Assembly (NCBI GenBank): GCA_050693155.1
Contig: JBOGWA010000049.1
Location: 1 to 8,524 of the forward strand
DNA: 8,524 bases
Source: JBOGWA01 sp050693155
GTDB taxonomy: Bacteria; Actinomycetota; UBA4738; CALAEC01
Direction of reading: 5' to 3'
Below the pieces are notes generated by a model, which saw only the letters and a program-made list of their open reading frames with translations, had not been told where the DNA came from and searched no databases. Positions within the stretch are counted from its first letter, which is position 1, and each line of letters begins with the position of its first letter. Below are positions 5,916-8,524 of the stretch, piece after piece. The translations under genes and the position numbers were made by a program.

Positions 5916-7319
5916 ATGGCGGATGAGTTCGATGTGATCGTGATCGGAGCCGGGCCTCCTGGCGAGAACGCCGCCGGGCGATGCGCCGAGGGAGGCCTCT
6001 CGACGGCCATCGTCGAGGAGCGGCTCGTTGGCGGGGAGTGCTCCTACTACGCGTGCATCCCGAGCAAGACCATGATCCGCCCCGGCGACGTGGTGGCAGC
6101 CGCGAAGCGGGTTCCGGGAGCGGCCGAAGCAGTCACGGGAACGATCGACGTCGAAGCGGCACTCGCCCAGCGCGACTACATGGTGAGCGATTGGGACGAC
6201 ACGAAGTCGTCCGGCGCGGTCCCCTGGCTGGAATCCACCGGGATCGAGCTCTTCCGCGGCCGTGGGCGTCTCGCGGGGCCCAAGACCGTCGAGGTCGAGG
6301 GCCTGGACGACGCCACGAGGAAGATCGCGGCTCGGAAGGGCGTCGTCATGGCGTGCGGGAGCACGCCGGTGGTTCCCGCGATCGACGGTCTCGCTGACGC
6401 CTCACCCTGGACCAACCGCGAGGCGACCACAGTCAAGGAGATCCCGCGCCGGCTCATCGTCCTCGGCGGCGGACCGGTCGGTTGCGAGCTCGCGCAGGCA
6501 TTCCGCCGCCTCGGATGCGAAGAGGTCACCGTGGTCGAGGGAGCGCCGCGCCTTCTCTCCCGCAACGAGCCGTTCGCCGGCGAGGAGGTCAGGGCCGCCT
6601 TCGAGGAGGAAGGCATTACGGTTCTGGTCGACGTGAAGATGACCGCCGTCGAGCGAGCGCCGGACGGCGCCGTCACCGCGACGCTCGACGGCGGGAAGAC
6701 CATCACCGGTGACGAGATCCTCGTGGCCGTTGGGCGCCGTCCGAACACCGGAGACGTCGGTCTGGACAAGGTCGGCCTCGGAGACCTGGCCGGGAAATAT
6801 CTCTCCGTGGATCGGCAGCTTCGGGTGGAGGGAGGCGATGGCTGGCTCTACGCGGTCGGCGACGCCAACGGGGTGGCGCCTCTCACCCATATGGGCAAGT
6901 ACCAGGGGCGGCTGGTCGGCGACGTGATCCTCGGCAAGGACGTTGAGGACGTCGCCGACTACGACCGGGTGCCGCAGGTGATCTTCACCGACCCGCAGGT
7001 CACCGCGGTGGGCCTCACGGAACAGGCAGCCCGCGAGAAGGGAATCGACGTCAAAGTCGTCTCCACCGGCACCGGCAACGTCGCCGGCGCCTACACGCTG
7101 GGGAACGACATCACCGGCACGTGTCAGCTGGTGATCGACGAGTCCCGCCGCGTGATCGTCGGCGCCACGTTCACCGGGCCGGGTGTGGCCGAGCTCCTTC
7201 ACAGCGCGACGATCGCGGTCGTCGGCGAGGTCCCGCTGGATACGCTCTGGCACGCGGTGCCGTCGTTCCCCACGGTGAGCGAGGTCTGGCTCCGCCTCCT
7301 GGAGGCGTACGGTCTCTAG
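5916..7319 (+). CDS. FAD-dependent pyridine nucleotide-disulfide oxidoreductase, dihydrolipoamide dehydrogenase-like
   Basis: The 467-residue length is typical of class I flavoprotein disulfide reductases, which pass electrons from NAD(P)H through FAD and a redox cysteine pair to a disulfide or other acceptor. The order is complete: FAD-binding 'GAGPPGE' at 11-17, redox-active Cys42 and Cys47 in 'GGECSYYACIPSK' (CxxxxC), NAD(P)-binding 'GGGPVG' at 184-189 with Glu208 at the end of the second strand (favouring NADH), FAD-binding 'YAVGDANG' at 313-319, and the dimerisation domain from about 350. The C-terminus departs from true dihydrolipoamide dehydrogenase: the usual H-P-T-x-S-E base motif reads Phe451-Pro-Thr-Val-Ser-Glu456, so the catalytic histidine is replaced. 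The other half of the cysteine loop (Ser-Tyr-Tyr-Ala) is also unusual. No dehydrogenase-complex genes are adjacent. The substrate is probably not lipoamide; mycothione, quinone or another disulfide are possibilities I cannot separate. Confidence 0.9.
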   Translation: MADEFDVIVIGAGPPGENAAGRCAEGGLSTAIVEERLVGGECSYYACIPSKTMIRPGDVVAAAKRVPGAAEAVTGTIDVEAALAQRDYMVSDWDDTKSSGAVPWLESTGIELFRGRGRLAGPKTVEVEGLDDATRKIAARKGVVMACGSTPVVPAIDGLADASPWTNREATTVKEIPRRLIVLGGGPVGCELAQAFRRLGCEEVTVVEGAPRLLSRNEPFAGEEVRAAFEEEGITVLVDVKMTAVERAPDGAVTATLDGGKTITGDEILVAVGRRPNTGDVGLDKVGLGDLAGKYLSVDRQLRVEGGDGWLYAVGDANGVAPLTHMGKYQGRLVGDVILGKDVEDVADYDRVPQVIFTDPQVTAVGLTEQAAREKGIDVKVVSTGTGNVAGAYTLGNDITGTCQLVIDESRRVIVGATFTGPGVAELLHSATIAVVGEVPLDTLWHAVPSFPTVSEVWLRLLEAYGL

Positions 7320-7337
7320 GCGATCGTGACCCTTCGC

Positions 7338-7343
7338 TAGACT
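7338..7343 (+). promoter_or_regulatory. Candidate -10 box (TAGACT) for the tRNA pair
   Basis: TAGACT lies in the 30-base gap between the flavoprotein stop and tRNA-Ser and ends six bases before the first tRNA base. If used, the transcript would begin at or very near the mature tRNA 5' end. The same hexamer precedes the deacylase gene. There is no obvious -35. Read-through from the flavoprotein gene is the alternative. Confidence 0.3.
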
Positions 7344-7349
7344 CTTTCA

Positions 7350-7440
7350 GGAGGCGTCGCCTAGTCTGGCCTATGGCGCGGGATTGCTAATCCCGTTGGG
7401 GGCGTAAGCTCCCTCGCGCGTTCGAATCGCGCCGCCTCCG
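7350..7440 (+). tRNA. tRNA-Ser (anticodon GCT)
   Basis: All arms fold. Acceptor GGAGGCG (7350-7356) pairs with CGCCTCC (7433-7439), with discriminator G7440. The D stem is GCC/GGC (7359-7361/7375-7377). The anticodon stem CGGGA/TCCCG (7379-7383/7391-7395) encloses TTGCTAA with anticodon GCT at 7386-7388. A long variable arm (GGGGG/CTCCC with one G-U) is as expected for a class II serine tRNA. The T stem GCGCG/CGCGC (7416-7420/7428-7432) encloses TTCGAAT. CCA is not encoded. It decodes AGC/AGU. One base separates it from the next tRNA, so both probably come from one transcript. Confidence 0.95.
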
Positions 7441-7441
7441 C

Positions 7442-7516
7442 GCGCCCGTAGCTCAATTTGGACAGAGCGTCTGACTACGGATCAGAAGGCTGGGGGTTCG
7501 AGTCCCTCCGGGCGCA
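7442..7516 (+). tRNA. tRNA-Arg (anticodon ACG)
   Basis: Acceptor GCGCCCG (7442-7448) pairs with CGGGCGC (7509-7515), with discriminator A7516. The D stem is GCTC/GAGC (7451-7454/7465-7468). The anticodon stem TCTGA/TCAGA encloses CTACGGA with anticodon ACG at 7477-7479, normally edited to inosine to read CGU, CGC and CGA. The T stem GGGGG/CCCTC (one G-U) encloses TTCGAGT. CCA is not encoded, so 3' maturation should use RNase Z and CCA addition. The next possible start codon (ATG 7518) is one base beyond the mature end. Confidence 0.95.
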
Positions 7517-7541
7517 CATGGGGACTTTTCCGACCGAGGGC

Positions 7542-7925
7542 ATGGAGATCACCCGGCTGCTCGTCGTCTCCGACGCCGAGCGGTCCCGCGACTGGTACAC
7601 GAAAGTGCTCGGGGCCGAGCTCCACGGTGAGTACGGCGGGACATCGGTCGTGCTTCAATTACTCGGGGCCTGGCTCCTCCTCGTCACCGGCGGCGAGCCG
7701 ACCGAGGACAAGCCGACAGTCACGTTCGCGCCGCCCCATGACCCCGACCGCGTGAGCGCCGAGATGATCTTCCGCGTGCCTGACTGTCGCGCGGCGTACG
7801 AGACTCTGAAGGAGCGGGGCGCCGAGTTCCTCACCCCGCCGGTCGATCACGGGTACGAGATCCGGGCGTTCTTCCGCGACCCCGACGGTCACCTCTTCGA
7901 GATGAGCGAGATCGCGTCGGGCTAG
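7542..7925 (+). CDS. VOC/glyoxalase-bleomycin resistance fold protein
   Basis: The protein has 127 residues from the ATG at 7542, the usual size of a single-domain VOC protein with two beta-alpha-beta-beta-beta modules. Module one runs from 'ITRLLVVSD' (3-11) with 'SRDWYTKVLG' (15-24), module two from 'AEMIFRVPD' (73-81), ending with 'FFRDPDGHLFEM' (110-121), the family's most recognisable end, with Glu120 at the usual last metal-ligand position. The first-strand ligand is Arg4 rather than His or Gln, so metal binding may be lost or altered. The substrate is unknown; members range from lyases and dioxygenases to drug-binding proteins. An in-frame ATG at 7518 adds eight residues with codons untypical for this genome; the 7542 start matches where such domains normally begin. 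Neither start has a well-spaced SD. The gene follows tRNA-Arg by 25 bases and probably shares its transcript. Confidence 0.83.
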   Translation: MEITRLLVVSDAERSRDWYTKVLGAELHGEYGGTSVVLQLLGAWLLLVTGGEPTEDKPTVTFAPPHDPDRVSAEMIFRVPDCRAAYETLKERGAEFLTPPVDHGYEIRAFFRDPDGHLFEMSEIASG

Positions 7926-7952
7926 CCCGCTCGGGACCAGCGCCCGCGTCTC

Positions 7953-7973
7953 GAGCTGGGTCGAGGTCAGCTC
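7953..7973 (+). terminator. Possible hairpin after the VOC gene
   Basis: GAGCTG (7953-7958) and CAGCTC (7968-7973) form a 6-bp stem with a 9-base loop, 27 bases after the VOC stop. A short TTTT (7984-7987) comes ten bases later, too far for a standard intrinsic terminator. It might stop transcription of the tRNA-VOC unit, but the evidence is thin. Confidence 0.25.
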
Positions 7974-7988
7974 TAGCCTCCGGTTTTC

Positions 7989-8021
7989 CGACTCTGGGCG
8001 CAGATCTAATTCTCAGAGTTG
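7989..8021. other. Imperfect 10-bp hairpin in the VOC-Fic gap
   Basis: Arms 7989-7998 and 8012-8021 pair over ten positions with two G-U pairs, centred on a perfect ACTCTG/CAGAGT repeat. The 13-base loop contains the palindrome AGATCT. The gap has no open frame and is noticeably more AT-rich than its surroundings. The element may be a terminator-like structure for the upstream unit or a regulator site for the Fic gene. No T run follows. Confidence 0.3.
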
Positions 8022-8026
8022 AACTA

Positions 8027-8034
8027 CACGCGTG
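8027..8034. promoter_or_regulatory. Palindrome CACGCGTG upstream of the Fic gene
   Basis: A perfect 8-base palindrome lies 24 bases upstream of the proposed TACTAT -10 box, near position -40 of the Fic promoter. That is a typical operator or activator location. It is short and could be chance in GC-rich DNA. Confidence 0.2.
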
Positions 8035-8058
8035 GTCTTCGAGAGCCCAGGTTTTTGC

Positions 8059-8064
8059 TACTAT
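8059..8064 (+). promoter_or_regulatory. Candidate -10 box (TACTAT) for the Fic gene, near-leaderless
   Basis: TACTAT fits TAnnnT and ends nine bases before the ATG at 8074, in an AT-enriched stretch. The resulting leader would be only two or three bases and there is no SD, which agrees with a leaderless message. No TTGACA-like -35 is present at 16-18 bases. Confidence 0.45.
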
Positions 8065-8073
8065 TCGAGTTGG

Positions 8074-8524
8074 ATGAAGTTCAAGAGTAGGAAAAAACAC
8101 GGTCGGCCCTCGCTCCGGGAGCTCCTTGCCCGCTTGGATGAGGAGGTCGACCTTTTGCATGGTCACCTCGGCGGGCTTCCGAGGGCGGTCGAGGCCGACC
8201 ACATCTTGAGGCAAATCTGGATCGATGACGTGCACAACTCAACAGCGATCGAGGGAAACACCATGACCAGGGCCCAGGTCGAGGACCTCGTTGAGCGCCG
8301 TCGGGTATCGGCGGATCTCGTCGAGACCCTGGAGGTGGAGGGGTATGCGCGGGCCGCCGACTGGGTGTATCGAGAAGCCGGAAAGCACCAAAACGTTCCC
8401 GTGAGCGTTGTCTCGGAGATCCATCGCCAGGCGATGAGCGCGGCCTGGGACGTTGATCCCCCGGCAACGCGAGATCGGCCCGGCGCCTGGCGGCGCGGGG
8501 GTGTCCGTCTGCGAGGTGTGGACG
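8074..8524 (+). CDS. Fic-family protein with N-terminal inhibitory motif (partial, 3' end outside window)
   Basis: An uninterrupted frame runs from ATG 8074 to the right edge, giving 150 residues. The key mark is 'VHNSTAIEGNTMT' (residues 53-65), which contains the (S/T)xxxE(G/N) inhibitory motif as Ser56...Glu60-Gly61. This motif places a glutamate in the active site of class II Fic proteins and blocks ATP binding. Downstream, 'VSEIHRQAM' (113-121) and 'RPGAWRRGGVRLRG' (135-148) match the conserved helix and the 'PGxxR...V...G' stretch that precede the Fic core. The catalytic HxFx(D/E)GNGRxxR motif should lie just beyond the window. Full proteins of this class are about 330-400 residues and usually transfer AMP from ATP to hydroxyl groups of target proteins. 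The Lys/Arg-rich start 'MKFKSRKKHGR' could contact nucleic acid. No separate antitoxin gene precedes it; the built-in motif takes that role. A minus-strand open frame opposite it is judged a shadow. Confidence 0.85.
   Translation, partial: MKFKSRKKHGRPSLRELLARLDEEVDLLHGHLGGLPRAVEADHILRQIWIDDVHNSTAIEGNTMTRAQVEDLVERRRVSADLVETLEVEGYARAADWVYREAGKHQNVPVSVVSEIHRQAMSAAWDVDPPATRDRPGAWRRGGVRLRGVD

Noticed and set aside
6402..7253. 283-residue minus-strand frame inside the flavoprotein
   Set aside because: Antisense to a gene with complete FAD, NAD and redox-cysteine motifs.
7442..7516. tRNA-Arg as an integration site
   Set aside because: No second copy of the tRNA 3' end and no integrase are visible in the window, so this cannot be supported here.
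7458..7541. VOC start at 7458
   Set aside because: It begins inside tRNA-Arg; the peptide is a translation of the tRNA arms.
8081..8467. Minus-strand frames opposite the Fic gene
   Set aside because: The plus-strand frame is open throughout and carries the Fic inhibitory motif and PGxxR region; the antisense frames are Arg/Pro/Ser-rich with no domain.
1..8524. CRISPR array, insertion sequence or known defence operon
   Set aside because: No regularly spaced repeats, transposase, Cas or recognised defence gene set was seen on either strand.

Overview
The window is GC-rich bacterial DNA with strong G/C preference at third codon positions, tightly packed genes and several start codons without a Shine-Dalgarno (SD) sequence. 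Stand-alone NHEJ-type polymerase and ligase genes, an actinobacterial-style flavoprotein disulfide reductase, a tRNA-Ser(GCT)/tRNA-Arg(ACG) pair lacking encoded CCA and candidate leaderless starts behind TAnnnT boxes together suggest an actinomycete-like organism, probably uncultured. That placement is inference; no taxonomic marker such as 16S is present.

Layout. 2-127 (+) is the tail of a gene with a possible extracellular beta-sandwich end. 131-1390 (-) is a YcaQ/AlkX-type winged-helix DNA glycosylase. It is divergent, across 49 bp, from a LigD-type primase/polymerase domain protein (1440-2522, +), whose stop overlaps that of a convergent ATP-dependent DNA ligase of LigC type (2519-3550, -). 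The ligase is the last of four minus-strand genes: a small membrane-anchored coiled-coil protein (5501-5788), a membrane-embedded alpha/beta serine hydrolase (4061-5491), a YbaK-type aminoacyl-tRNA deacylase (3557-4030) and the ligase. Divergent from this run is a flavoprotein disulfide reductase related to dihydrolipoamide dehydrogenase (5916-7319, +). It is followed by tRNA-Ser(GCT), tRNA-Arg(ACG), a VOC/glyoxalase-fold protein and, after a hairpin-containing gap, the N-terminal part of a Fic-family protein that runs off the right edge.

The first 3.5 kb is a small DNA-repair island. The glycosylase family unhooks alkylated or crosslinked bases, the polymerase domain fills gaps or adds (ribo)nucleotides at breaks, and the ligase seals nicks. 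Ku is not in the window. The hydrolase/coiled-coil pair is the least understood part. The right end (VOC, Fic) looks like accessory genes placed after tRNAs, but I found no integrase or attachment-site duplication. I see no CRISPR array, insertion sequence, rRNA or convincing wholly new system; the best leads are listed as findings.
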